DNA from: JAGYLJ01 sp964383545
GTDB lineage: Bacteria > Patescibacteriota > Minisyncoccia > Phycocordibacterales > UBA12079
Direction: 5' to 3'
Length of the DNA: 64,000 nt
Assembly (NCBI GenBank): GCA_964383545.1
Contig: CAYLHD010000001.1
Coordinates: 10,272 to 74,271 of the forward strand
The notes under the pieces were generated by a model. The model was not told where the DNA came from. It was given only the letters and a program-made list of their open reading frames with translations, and did no database searches. Made by a program: the position numbers and the translations under genes. Below are positions 31,573 through 39,313 of the stretch, piece by piece (position 1 is the first letter of the stretch; the number at the start of each line of letters is the position of its first letter).

Positions 31573-32787
31573 ATGGAAATTACAAAATGTCAGGCTTATA
31601 AAATAAAAGATTCTAGAGGAGATGATACTCTGGAGGTTGAAATTTGTGCAGGGGAGTTTTCTGCGAAGGCTTCTGTTCCGGCTGGAAAATCAACTGGTAC
31701 CAGAGAAGCTATGGCCTTATCAGCTGATGAAGCTGTAAAAAATGTTAATGAAGTTATTGCTCCAGAAATAATAGGGAAGAAAGTTAGCGTTACTGAAATT
31801 GATAAATTCCTTTTGGAATTGGACGGGACTGAAAATAAATCAAAATTAGGTGCTAATGCTATTTTAGGTGTTAGTATTGCCAACATTAAATTATCAGCAA
31901 AGATTGCAAATGAGTTTCTTTGGAAACATATTCAATCACTTGGAGGTTCAACCTCCAAGGATTCTGGGGATAACTTAAATAGATTTCCGAGATTGTTTTC
32001 TAATGTTTTGAATGGGGGAGTCCATGCTGGTTTTCGATTACCATTTCAAGAGTATATGTTCGTGTTAGGTAATGGTTTGAATGTCGCAGGTCCAGTAGAA
32101 CAGTTAAGAGTGTTAACAGAGCAACTAAGATCTAAATTAGAAGATTTAAAAAAGGAAGTTAAAATTGGTGATGAAGGAGGTTTTTCTTTTGTTTCTGAAG
32201 AAATAGAGGAACCTTTTAAAATTTTATCTGATTTGCATGATAAATTAGCGATTGACGTAGCTGGTGGGGAATTTTTTGAAGATGGTAAATATAATGTTTT
32301 GGGTCAGCAATATTCTTCGGATGAACTTTTGAAAATTTATGAAAATCTGGTTAAAAAATTTCCATTGGTAAGTATTGAAGATCCTTTTTCAGAAAATGAT
32401 TTTACTGGATTTATTTCTTTTGTTAAAAATTTAAAAACTCCGATGTTTGAAGCACTAGGAAGAAAAATCTTGGTGGTAGGAGATGATTTAACAACGACTA
32501 ATCCTAAAATGATTAAGAAAGTGATTGATGAAAAGATGGTAAACGCCGTATTGATAAAACCTAATCAGATTGGAACTGTTAGTGAAACTTTAGAGGCAAT
32601 TAAATTAACCCACGAAGCTGGTTTTAAAACTATTATTTCTCACCGTTCTGGTGAGACCATGGATTCTTTTATTGCTGATTTAACTATAGGGGTGAGTGCC
32701 TATGGTATTAAAACTGGAGCTTTAAGCCAACCAGAAAGGGTCGCTAAGTATGAAAGGTTGATAGAGATTGAAAGAGAAATGAATTAA
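31573..32787 (+). CDS. eno: Enolase with a palindrome-encoded insertion
   Basis: Dehydrates 2-phosphoglycerate to PEP. Catalytic and metal residues are in NGGVHAG, GDEGGF, IEDPF, VVGDDL, KPNQIGT and SHRSGET. At 404 residues it is a compact, divergent enolase. Residues ~122-132 (LGGSTSKDSGD), in a loop before the conserved NVLNGG, are encoded by CTTGGAGGTTCAACCTCCAAG plus GATTCTGGGGAT, a sequence that also occurs in intergenic DNA at 25.0 kb. The element sits in frame and between secondary-structure elements, so the enzyme is probably active. Confidence 0.94.
   Translation: MEITKCQAYKIKDSRGDDTLEVEICAGEFSAKASVPAGKSTGTREAMALSADEAVKNVNEVIAPEIIGKKVSVTEIDKFLLELDGTENKSKLGANAILGVSIANIKLSAKIANEFLWKHIQSLGGSTSKDSGDNLNRFPRLFSNVLNGGVHAGFRLPFQEYMFVLGNGLNVAGPVEQLRVLTEQLRSKLEDLKKEVKIGDEGGFSFVSEEIEEPFKILSDLHDKLAIDVAGGEFFEDGKYNVLGQQYSSDELLKIYENLVKKFPLVSIEDPFSENDFTGFISFVKNLKTPMFEALGRKILVVGDDLTTTNPKMIKKVIDEKMVNAVLIKPNQIGTVSETLEAIKLTHEAGFKTIISHRSGETMDSFIADLTIGVSAYGIKTGALSQPERVAKYERLIEIEREMN
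31939..31971. repeat. Interspersed palindrome inside the eno coding sequence
   Basis: CTTGGAGGTT-C-AACCTCCAAG followed by GATTCTGGGGAT. The same palindrome and tail, with one substitution and one insertion, lies at 24996-25048. Confidence 0.85.
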
Positions 32788-32802
32788 TGTTAGTTTATTT
32801 GA

Positions 32803-33432
32803 ATGATATTTCATATAATTACAATTTTTCCAGAGTCATTTGATTCATATTTAAGTGAGTCTATTTTGGCGAGGGCTATTAAAAATAAGAAAATACAGAT
32901 TAAATTCTATAATCCAAGAGATTTTACTAAGGATAGACGAGTAGACTATAAACCCTACGGAGGAGGGCCTGGAATGGTGATGAAGGCCGAACCTGTCATT
33001 AAAGCTACCAAGAAGGCGATTGGGAGAAAAAAGAGCGTGAAAGTGTTATTTCTTTCACCGGGTGGAAAATTATTTGATAATGTAATGGCAAGGAAACTTT
33101 CCTGTGACTATAAAGATATTGTGATTATTTGTGGTAATTATGAGGGGATTGATGCGAGAGTGAAAAAAGTTTTTAGAGCTCAAGAAATTTCTATCGGTGA
33201 TTATGTTTTAACAGGAGGAGCTTTGCCAGCGATGATTTTAATTGATGTGATTTCTCGACAGGTGGAAGGGGTGTTAAATAAAATAGAATCATTAGAAGAA
33301 AATCGAGTGTCTAGTTCGGAAGTCTATACTCGTCCAGAAGTGATCAAATATAAAAATAAAAATTATAAAGTACCTAAAGTGCTTTTGTCTGGTCATCATA
33401 AAAAGATCGAGGAGTGGAAGCAAAAGAAATAG
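32803..33432 (+). CDS. trmD: tRNA (guanine-N1)-methyltransferase TrmD
   Basis: Methylates G37 of tRNAs with SAM, preventing frameshifts. The SPOUT trefoil-knot motifs are clear: YKPYGGGPGMVMKAEP, LSPGGKLFDN, IICGNYEGIDARV and IGDYVLTGGALPAM. It has 209 residues, a little short because the C-terminal domain is compact. It starts 15 bases after eno and is probably part of the same transcript. Confidence 0.95.
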   Translation: MIFHIITIFPESFDSYLSESILARAIKNKKIQIKFYNPRDFTKDRRVDYKPYGGGPGMVMKAEPVIKATKKAIGRKKSVKVLFLSPGGKLFDNVMARKLSCDYKDIVIICGNYEGIDARVKKVFRAQEISIGDYVLTGGALPAMILIDVISRQVEGVLNKIESLEENRVSSSEVYTRPEVIKYKNKNYKVPKVLLSGHHKKIEEWKQKK

Positions 33433-33466
33433 ATAATAACAATTTTATTTTTGTAAATCAAAGTGT

Positions 33467-33472
33467 TATAAT
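33467..33472 (+). promoter_or_regulatory. Leaderless -10 of ddl
   Basis: TATAAT with seven bases to the ATG at 33480. Confidence 0.6.
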
Positions 33473-33479
33473 TATTTTA

Positions 33480-34591
33480 ATGTTAAGAAAAAAGATTGCC
33501 GTTCTACGGGGAGGTCCTAGTTCTGAATACGAGGTCTCTCTTAAAACAGGGGCAGAGATTTTAAAAAATTTGCCTGATGACAAATATAATTTGTTTGATG
33601 TTTGTGTTGCTTTAGATGGAGATTGGTATTTGAAAGGAGTTAAAACAAGTCCTTCGGATGTTTTGTCTCAGATTGATGTGGTGGTTAATGCTATGCATGG
33701 TCAGTATGGAGAAGACGGAAAGATTCAAAGATTATTGGAGACTTTCGATGTACCTTATACTGGTTCTCGGTCTATTCCTTCAGCTGTTGCTATGAATAAG
33801 ATGTTGACTAAACAAGAGTATAAAAAGTGGGGAGTGAAAATACCAATTGATATTGTTTTGAAGAAAGATAGTGATTATAGTATTGCTGAGATTTTTAAAA
33901 CTTTTCCTTTTCCTGCTATTGTTAAACCAGTTAGTGCAGGTTCTTCNNNNNNNNNNNNNNNNNNNNNNNNNNNNNNNNNNNNNNNNNNNNNNNNNNNNNN
34001 NNNNNNNNNNNNNNNNNNNNNNNNNNNNNNNNNNNNNNNNNNNNNNTTTTTAAAACTTTTCCTTTTCCTGCTATTGTTAAACCAGTTAGTGCAGGTTCTT
34101 CTTTAGGGGTTGGTTTAGCTAGAACAGCCATTGAGTTAGATCAGGCTATTAAAAATGCTTTTGAAATTTCTGATAAGATATTAATTGAAGAATTTATTGG
34201 AGGTAGAGAAGCTACTTGTGGGGTAGTTGATCATTTCAGAGGGGAGGACATTTATGCTTTATTGCCAGTTGAGATTAGACCAAAGTCAAAGAATAGTTTC
34301 TTTGATTATGATGCTAAGTATAGTGGAGATTCAGAAGAAGTTTGTCCTGGTAATTTTTCTGAAAATGAAAAAACTCAAATGCAGACTCTGGCTAAGAAAG
34401 CTCATCAATTACTTGGTTTACGTCATTATTCTCGTTCTGATTTTATTATTTCACCCCGTCGCGGGATTTATCTTTTAGAAACAAATTCTTTGCCAGGTTT
34501 GACCGCTGAATCTCTTTTCCCTAAATCTCTTGAAGCAGTGGGTAGTAACTTATCAGAATTTTTGGAACATTTAATAAGTATAAGTAAGTAA
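33480..34591 (+). CDS. ddl: D-alanine--D-alanine ligase, broken only by an assembly artefact
   Basis: ATP-grasp enzyme making D-Ala-D-Ala for peptidoglycan. The start KIAVLRGGPSSEYEVSLKTG, then MHGQYGEDG and SAVAMNKMLTK, IVKPVSAGSS, and after the gap EEFIGGREATCGV, RSDFIISPRRG and LLETNSLPGLTAESLFPKS. The 55 bases before the gap (33892-33946) are repeated exactly after it (34047-34101). Collapsing gap and duplicate restores one uninterrupted frame of about 318 codons. The start at 33480 follows a TATAAT by seven bases. Confidence 0.93.
33947..34046. other. Assembly gap (100 N) flanked by a 55-base duplicate
   Basis: The identical 55-base ends indicate two contigs whose overlap was not merged; the gap length is probably zero or negative. 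Confidence 0.9.
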
Positions 34592-34631
34592 TTTTGAAAT
34601 GTTTAATTTAAATTAGACAAAGGTTGTTTTC

Positions 34632-34660
34632 TTGATTAATACCCCTATAGGGTGTATATA
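34632..34660 (+). promoter_or_regulatory. CsoR/CstR-type operator within a leaderless promoter
   Basis: TTGATT (34632-34637), 17 bases, TATATA (34655-34660), then six bases to ATG. The spacer holds ATACCCCTATAGGGTGTAT (34639-34657), a near-palindrome with the CCC...GGG pattern of CsoR-family operators. Repressor binding would block the promoter directly. Confidence 0.7.
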
Positions 34661-34666
34661 TTAATT

Positions 34667-34927
34667 ATGGAAAATAATTCTAGAGAAAATACTTTGGTAC
34701 AAAGATTGAATATTATTAAGGGGCAGATTAATGGGTTGTCTGATTTGGTTGATTCGGAAAAAAACTGTAAAAAAGTAACTACTCAATTTTATGCTATTAA
34801 TGCAGGGCTGAAAAAAGTTATGGAATTATATTTTAAGGAAAATATAGATGTTTGTATAGAGTCTTCCAAAAAAACTGATAAAGAGAAATTGAACTTTTTA
34901 TTAAAAGAGATTATTAAAAATAAATAA
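34667..34927 (+). CDS. CsoR-family repressor, CstR-like (persulfide/redox sensing type)
   Basis: An 86-residue all-helical DUF156 protein starting at ATG 34667 (an upstream GTG at 34652 lies inside the promoter). LNIIKGQINGLSDLV is the DNA-binding helix, followed by the first conserved cysteine in EKNCKKVTTQ and the second in ENIDVCIE. The histidine of the copper-sensing Cys-His-Cys triad is replaced by asparagine, leaving two cysteines as in CstR, which senses persulfides. The adjacent operator and cotranscribed trxA and trxB support a thiol/redox role. Confidence 0.85.
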   Translation: MENNSRENTLVQRLNIIKGQINGLSDLVDSEKNCKKVTTQFYAINAGLKKVMELYFKENIDVCIESSKKTDKEKLNFLLKEIIKNK

Positions 34928-34939
34928 AATAATAGATTT

Positions 34940-35269
34940 ATGTCAAAGACAATAGAAATAACAAGTGATAATTTTCAAAAGGAAGTTATAGAATCTGAGA
35001 TTCCTATTCTAATAGATTTTTGGGCTCCTTGGTGTCAACCATGTTTAATGATGGCACCGATTTTAGATGAATTAGCAGATGAGTTGGATGGGAAAATAAA
35101 AATTGGTAAAATTAATACAGAAATAGTTGAAAACCAAAATTTAGCTGTGCAATATCAGATTCAAAGTATTCCTAATATGAAGTTATTTAAACAAGGTGAA
35201 ATGGTGAAAGATTTTGTAGGGTTGAGACAAAAGGAATCGTTTAAAAGTGAATTAGAAGCTGAATTATAA
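34940..35269 (+). CDS. trxA: Thioredoxin
   Basis: A 109-residue thioredoxin with active site WAPWCQPCLMMAP; the usual WCGPC glycine is glutamine here, which may shift redox potential. IPILIDFWAP and the cis-proline SIPNMKLF are present. It lies 12 bases after the CstR-like gene and upstream of gdhA and trxB, so it should respond to the same operator. Confidence 0.95.
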   Translation: MSKTIEITSDNFQKEVIESEIPILIDFWAPWCQPCLMMAPILDELADELDGKIKIGKINTEIVENQNLAVQYQIQSIPNMKLFKQGEMVKDFVGLRQKESFKSELEAEL

Positions 35270-35287
35270 GAACATTTTTTAAAAATT

Positions 35288-36514
35288 ATGAAAATATTTT
35301 CTGACATAAATAAAAGATTAGCTGAAATTCAAACCATTGAAGGTTTGACTGATCAGGAAGTACAATTATTAACTACTCCTAAAAAAATAAATTATTCAGA
35401 ACTTGATATTGATGGAGAAAAAATTTTAGCTTGGAGAATTCTTTTTAATGATGCTTTAGGTCCCGGAAAAGGTGGAATTAGATTTCACCCTAATGTTGGT
35501 GAGGACGGAGTAAAATCCTTGTCCTTTTGGATGATGGTTAAAACTGCTTTAGTGGAATTACCCTATGGTGGAGCCAAGGGCGGTGTTAAGTTTAATCCAA
35601 AAGAAAAATCTTCTGCTGATTTAGAAAAAATTAGTAGAAAGTTTATTGATGCTTTTTATGAAGAATTAGGTCAAGATAAAGATATTCCTGCTCCTGATGT
35701 TTATACCAACGCTCAAACAATGTCTTGGATGTTAGATGAATATGAGAAAAAGGTCTGTCATCATGAACCAGGAATGATTACAGGTAAACCATTAGAGTTA
35801 CAAGGGTGTGAATTAAGAAATGATGCAACAGCTAAGGGTGGTTTTATAATTATCAAAGAGTTAATAAATAAAATACAAAGAGATAAAAAAGATTTGAAAA
35901 TTGCTGTGCAAGGATTTGGTAATGCTGGATCTCATATTGCGAAGATGCTCTATGCTGATGGATTTAAAATTGTCGCTGTGAGTGATAGTAAAGGGGGAAC
36001 TTATTGTAAGGATGGTTTAGATATTAATGAAGTGGCTAAGTTGAAAGAGGAGCAAGGTTCTGTTTCGGAGTATATTGGTGGTAGTAAAATAACAAATAAG
36101 GATTTATTAGAATCTGAAGTTGATATTTTAGTTTTGTCTGCTTTGGAAAATCAAATTACTAAAGATAACGTTGATGATATAAAAGCAAAATACTTGGTGG
36201 AAATTGCTAATGGTCCTGTTAATTATGAGGCAGATAAAATTCTATTTAACCGAGGTGTTTTGGTTGTTCCTGATGTTTTAGCTAATGCAGGAGGTGTGGT
36301 TGTAAGTTATTTTGAGTGGGCTCAAAATAAAACTGGAAATATTTTAGATAAAGAATATTTAGAAAAATTGTTGTATAAGAAAATGATAAATTCTTGGCAA
36401 AAAATGATTTCATTGTATGAAGAGCGAGACAAAAAGATTGATTTAAGAACCGTTGCCTATATAATTGCTTTAAGGCGAGTTTTAAAAGCAGAGAAATTAA
36501 GAGGTAATTTATAA
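35288..36514 (+). CDS. gdhA: Glutamate dehydrogenase (Glu/Leu/Phe/Val family)
   Basis: Reversible deamination of glutamate to 2-oxoglutarate. GPGKGGIRFHPNV and PYGGAKGGVKFNP contain substrate-binding lysines, DIPAPDVYTNAQTMSWM holds the catalytic aspartate, and VQGFGNAGSHIA is the dinucleotide-binding loop. It has 408 residues. It sits between thioredoxin and thioredoxin reductase with 18 and 12 base gaps, an uncommon pairing that ties nitrogen/NAD(P)H metabolism to the redox operon, perhaps by supplying NADPH for TrxB. Confidence 0.94.
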   Translation: MKIFSDINKRLAEIQTIEGLTDQEVQLLTTPKKINYSELDIDGEKILAWRILFNDALGPGKGGIRFHPNVGEDGVKSLSFWMMVKTALVELPYGGAKGGVKFNPKEKSSADLEKISRKFIDAFYEELGQDKDIPAPDVYTNAQTMSWMLDEYEKKVCHHEPGMITGKPLELQGCELRNDATAKGGFIIIKELINKIQRDKKDLKIAVQGFGNAGSHIAKMLYADGFKIVAVSDSKGGTYCKDGLDINEVAKLKEEQGSVSEYIGGSKITNKDLLESEVDILVLSALENQITKDNVDDIKAKYLVEIANGPVNYEADKILFNRGVLVVPDVLANAGGVVVSYFEWAQNKTGNILDKEYLEKLLYKKMINSWQKMISLYEERDKKIDLRTVAYIIALRRVLKAEKLRGNL

Positions 36515-36526
36515 AATTTAAAATAT

Positions 36527-37465
36527 ATGAGTGATAAGAAAAATAGATATCCTTTAATTATTGTGGGGGCTGGTCCAGCTGGGTTAACGGCTTCGGTATA
36601 TGCTTCGCGTTATAGAATAGACCATCTTGTGATTGGCGAATTTTTTGGTGGTTTGGTAACAGAAGCTCATAAAATATGTAATTTTCCTTCGGAAAAGGAA
36701 ATTTCAGGGATTGATTTAATGGCCAAAATGAAAGAACAGACTAGGTCTTTTGGCACGGTTATTTTGCCAGATAAGGTGGTTGATATCGTGAAAGACGGTA
36801 AGGAATTCAAATTAACTACTCAAATGAATAAAGAATTTTTTGCTGAAGTAATTCTTTTGGCTAATGGAACAGAAAATCGTAAATTGAATTTAGCAGGAGA
36901 AAAAGAATTTTTGGGCAAAGGGGTTTCTTATTGTGCTACTTGTGACGCAATCTTTTTTAAGGATAAAATAGTGGCAGTGGTGGGAGGAAGTGATAGTGCT
37001 AATACAGCTTCATTGTATTTAGCTGAAGTGGCTAAAAAAGTTTACCAAATTTATCGCAAAGATGAATTGCGAGGAGAAGCTGCTTGGGTTGAAAAAATTA
37101 AATATAACGAAAAAATTGAATTGGTTTATAACACAGAAGTAGTTGGTTTGGCGGGTGACGGAAAATTGGAAAAAATTATTTTAGATAAACCATATAAAGG
37201 GGAACAAGAAATAATAGTTGATGGTTTGTTTATTGAAATTGGAACGATACCCCAAGGTGATTTAGTAGGAAAATTACCAACAATAGAAATGAATGACAAA
37301 CACTATATTAAAGTAGGGCAAGATCAGGCAACTAGTCAGGCGGGAATTTGGGCAGCGGGGGATATTACGACTGGTTCTAATAATTTTCACCAAATAATTA
37401 CGGCTTGTAGTGAAGGGGCTGTGGCTGTAGAAAGTATTTTTAAATTCTTGCAAAATAAAAAATAG
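36527..37465 (+). CDS. trxB: Thioredoxin reductase
   Basis: Flavoprotein that reduces thioredoxin with NADPH. The FAD motif VGAGPAGLTASVYASRY, the redox pair in SYCATCDAIFF, the NAD(P)H motif VVGGSDSANTASLYLAE and the final IWAAGDITTGSNNFHQI are all present. It has 312 residues. Last gene of the CstR-like operon; tRNA-Ala follows from its own promoter. Confidence 0.96.
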   Translation: MSDKKNRYPLIIVGAGPAGLTASVYASRYRIDHLVIGEFFGGLVTEAHKICNFPSEKEISGIDLMAKMKEQTRSFGTVILPDKVVDIVKDGKEFKLTTQMNKEFFAEVILLANGTENRKLNLAGEKEFLGKGVSYCATCDAIFFKDKIVAVVGGSDSANTASLYLAEVAKKVYQIYRKDELRGEAAWVEKIKYNEKIELVYNTEVVGLAGDGKLEKIILDKPYKGEQEIIVDGLFIEIGTIPQGDLVGKLPTIEMNDKHYIKVGQDQATSQAGIWAAGDITTGSNNFHQIITACSEGAVAVESIFKFLQNKK

Positions 37466-37498
37466 ATAAATTTTTATTTACTTATTGGAAAGTTTTGG

Positions 37499-37504
37499 TA
37501 TAAT
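37499..37504 (+). promoter_or_regulatory. Extended -10 of the tRNA-Ala gene
   Basis: TGGTATAAT (extended -10) 22 bases before the tRNA. Confidence 0.6.
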
Positions 37505-37525
37505 CATTACCGTAGATTGAGTAAA

Positions 37526-37598
37526 GGGCCAGTAGCTCACCTGGTAGAGCGCCACATTTGCACTGTGGAGGTAGCGGGTTCAAGTCCTGTCTGGTCCA
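37526..37598 (+). tRNA. tRNA-Ala (anticodon UGC)
   Basis: A 73-base cloverleaf. Acceptor GGGCCAG/CTGGTCC contains the G3-U70 identity pair of alanine tRNAs; anticodon stem CCACA/TGTGG encloses TTTGCAC; T arm GCGGG-TTCAAGT-CCTGT; discriminator A. CCA is not encoded. Inverted or partial copies of its T-arm/acceptor end appear at 38.4, 39.2 and 40.2 kb. Confidence 0.97.
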
Positions 37599-37678
37599 CG
37601 AGTAACAATTATATATTGTAAAATAAAAACTAAGATAATTTCTTGGTTTTTGTTTTTTATGGAGTAATTTTATTACTA

Positions 37679-37707
37679 TTGACATTATATAATTATATGT
37701 ATATAAT
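37679..37707 (+). promoter_or_regulatory. Perfect-consensus sigma70 promoter
   Basis: TTGACA, exactly 17 bases, TATAAT. The leader then forms AATTAGAA-AAGG-TTCTAATT and ends in an SD-led ATG at 37786. Confidence 0.9.
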
Positions 37708-37785
37708 ATATACGTAATTAGAAAAGGTTCTAATTATCCCAAGTCGTAGGGTTTATGACAATGTTCATTGATAGGAGGTTATAAA

Positions 37786-38082
37786 ATGGCAAAGTTTTAC
37801 GCAAAAACACTGGAAATGTCCGATGAGGAAATGGGTCAAATCGCTCTGGCAATTGTCCGAGAAAAAATGCTTCGAGGAGTTCGTTTTACTCCTCAAATTC
37901 GTCGAGAAATCGGGGAAGAAGCAAAGAAACTTGGTATTAAGTTTGACAGAGCAATGGTTTTCACTGAAATTCTCGCAAGAGAAACTCTGGAAAGAACTTT
38001 TGAACCCACACAACCTATTGCCAAAGGTAAGAAGTATGTAGACGGGAGCAAATTAGGTCCCGCGTTTACAAAAAAAGATTAA
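37786..38082 (+). CDS. SD-led soluble protein of unknown function
   Basis: A 98-residue, largely helical, charged protein (MAKFYAKTLEMSDEEMGQ, KLGIKFDRAMVFTEILARET, ending AFTKKD). No family is recognised. ATAGGAGG lies six bases before the ATG, which picks this start over an in-frame ATG 18 bases upstream. The perfect sigma70 promoter, long leader and strong terminator (38202-38246) suggest high expression. Its codons are richer in G+C than those of neighbouring core genes, consistent with acquisition. Confidence 0.75.
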   Translation: MAKFYAKTLEMSDEEMGQIALAIVREKMLRGVRFTPQIRREIGEEAKKLGIKFDRAMVFTEILARETLERTFEPTQPIAKGKKYVDGSKLGPAFTKKD

Positions 38083-38201
38083 CCTCTAAAAAGTGAAAGG
38101 GTTAGTGTCTTAAATAAGACCAAGGGTAATTGTCCACCTCTCTCAATTTGAGACTGGGTGCATCAGAATAAGAACCTTCTCCTCTCACTTTTGTTCACAA
38201 C

Positions 38202-38246
38202 AAGCCCTGTTTTGTTTAACCACAATTCAGGGCTTGGTTTTATTTA
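38202..38246 (+). terminator. Terminator after the SD-led gene
   Basis: AAGCCCTG and CAGGGCTT separated by 18 bases, then a T-rich run. Confidence 0.85.
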
Positions 38247-38289
38247 TATACTTCTAACTGAGAAATAATCTGCAATAACTCCAATTCTT

Positions 38290-38615
38290 TGATTATTTGG
38301 TTATAGCCTATTCCAGTTAAGTCCACAAAAGTAAAAAGAGGTAGCCGAATGGCTATCTCTTTTTTCTTTCTTTTGTGAGACCAGACAGGACTTGAACCGA
38401 GGCTGTGCGAAGCCCGACGAAGTGTAGCGAAGTCGGAACAGCCGAGTGGAGGTCAAGGGAGTAAGATATTTATGAGTGCGAAGCACGAAATAAATATCTA
38501 CGAGAGTGATCAAGTCCTGGAATATCTAGAATCCCCCGAAGGGGTACGTCTAATACAGTGGAGATTTTTGGGGGAGGTGGTAATATATAAATATATGGAA
38601 AAAGAAGAAATAATA
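38290..38615. repeat. tRNA-Ala-derived mosaic module, copy 1
   Basis: In order: a divergent form of the left block (TTATTTGGTT...AGTTAAGTCCAC); a terminator-like hairpin with AGGTAGCC-GAAT-GGCTATCT; GACCAGACAGGACTTGAACC (38379-38398), an inverted copy of the tRNA-Ala 3' end; a core with GTGCGAAGCAC and GACGAAGTGTAGCGAAGTC; TCAAGTCCTG (38510-38519), the inverse of CAGGACTTGA; and a right block with CCCCCGAAGGGG. The right block runs into the first codons of the next gene. Confidence 0.75.
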
Positions 38616-38903
38616 GAATTTCATCAGAAAATATATAAAGTCATGGAGAAGGTAATGCAAGGTGAAGAGATTCAGGCTCAGTACATTTTTAACGCAGAAA
38701 TGGTTAAAAAATATAGCGATAAAATGATTCAGGGAAGTAATCTTTATTTTGCAATACCGTTTTGGGTTATTCTGAATGAATATTTAAATAATATAAGTGT
38801 TAGGATTGTTAATGCACCTTCAGCAGATAAAAATAATCTTCTTGATGAATATCAAGAATATCAGGAAGAGTTTAAAAAAATAAAGGGTAAATCAAACAAA
38901 TGA
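38595..38903 (+). CDS. Hypothetical small helical protein
   Basis: A 102-residue protein starting MEKEEIIEFHQKIYKVMEKV; a longer in-frame extension from 38472 lies inside the repeat module and is rejected. The chain is mostly helical with one aromatic/hydrophobic patch (NLYFAIPFWVILNEYL) and an acidic/Gln-rich end. No family is recognised. Its first seven codons plus upstream block are duplicated at 40.4 kb. A hairpin AAAGGGTAAATCA/TGATTTACCCTTT overlaps its stop and ends both this gene and the convergent one. Confidence 0.55.
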   Translation: MEKEEIIEFHQKIYKVMEKVMQGEEIQAQYIFNAEMVKKYSDKMIQGSNLYFAIPFWVILNEYLNNISVRIVNAPSADKNNLLDEYQEYQEEFKKIKGKSNK

Positions 38904-38934
38904 TTTACCCTTTTAGGCCGGTGCCGAAATTTTT

Positions 38935-39147
38935 CTAATTGTAACCTCTATCAGAGGCGTTTTCACCACCGTGATATTCTTGGTAGTTGCCGGAAGCCGT
39001 GTCAAGTTTGTAGGAATCATGCTCATGACCGCTACCGTGGTGGGTGAGTTTATCTCCTCTGACTTTTGCATTATCTTCACTGTTTTGACGAACTCTCGTA
39101 GTTTCGCCATCTCCATCCGAACTGAAAAGTCTTGCCCAGAGTCCCAT
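38935..39147 (-). CDS. SD-led hydrophilic small protein
   Basis: A 70-residue, very hydrophilic protein: MGLWARLFSSDGDGETTRV, then a His/Gly/Ser-rich middle (LTHHGSGHEHDSY) and an end rich in Gly, Asn and Asp (GGENASDRGYN). The amphipathic first eight residues might touch the membrane; the rest looks disordered. ACAGGAGG upstream of the ATG marks the start, and the promoter on the minus strand (TTGAAT, 16 bases, TATTAT) is near-consensus. Longer open frames on the same stretch lack this ribosome site. Function unknown. Confidence 0.6.
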   Translation of the reverse strand: MGLWARLFSSDGDGETTRVRQNSEDNAKVRGDKLTHHGSGHEHDSYKLDTASGNYQEYHGGENASDRGYN

Positions 39148-39229
39148 GATATTACCTCCTGTGGTAAAAAAATTAAGGCATTATTGCCAAGGAACAATCA
39201 TTGACATAATACCTTTTTGTCTAAAAAAT

Positions 39230-39243
39230 TCAAGTCCTGTCTT
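39230..39243 (+). repeat. Short tRNA-Ala 3' fragment
   Basis: TTCAAGTCCTGTCT, identical to the tRNA-Ala T-loop and 3' T-stem, followed by a CCCGATGC-GAAA-GCATTGGGG hairpin and T run (39252-39280). Confidence 0.6.
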
Positions 39244-39301
39244 TATTTTAAGTCCCGATGCGAAAGCATTGGGGTTTTTAGATATTTCTTACACAAAATG
39301 T

Positions 39302-39307
39302 TAAAAT
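39302..39307 (+). promoter_or_regulatory. Leaderless-type -10
   Basis: TAAAAT six bases before the ATG at 39314. Confidence 0.45.
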
Positions 39308-39313
39308 AAATTT

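Noticed and set aside
37482..37685. Minus-strand frame over tRNA-Ala (contains WTRQDLNPLPPQ)
   Set aside because: Typical antisense shadow of a tRNA gene.
38301..38513. Minus-strand 70-codon frame in module 1
   Set aside because: Product of tRNA-like and palindromic sequence; not the frame conserved between modules.
38379..38519. Group I intron in a tRNA remnant
   Set aside because: No recognisable P7/P3 core or guanosine site, and the 5' half of the tRNA is absent.
38472..38594. N-terminal extension of the 102-residue gene
   Set aside because: The extension lies in repeat DNA that also occurs, with another continuation, at 40.3 kb.
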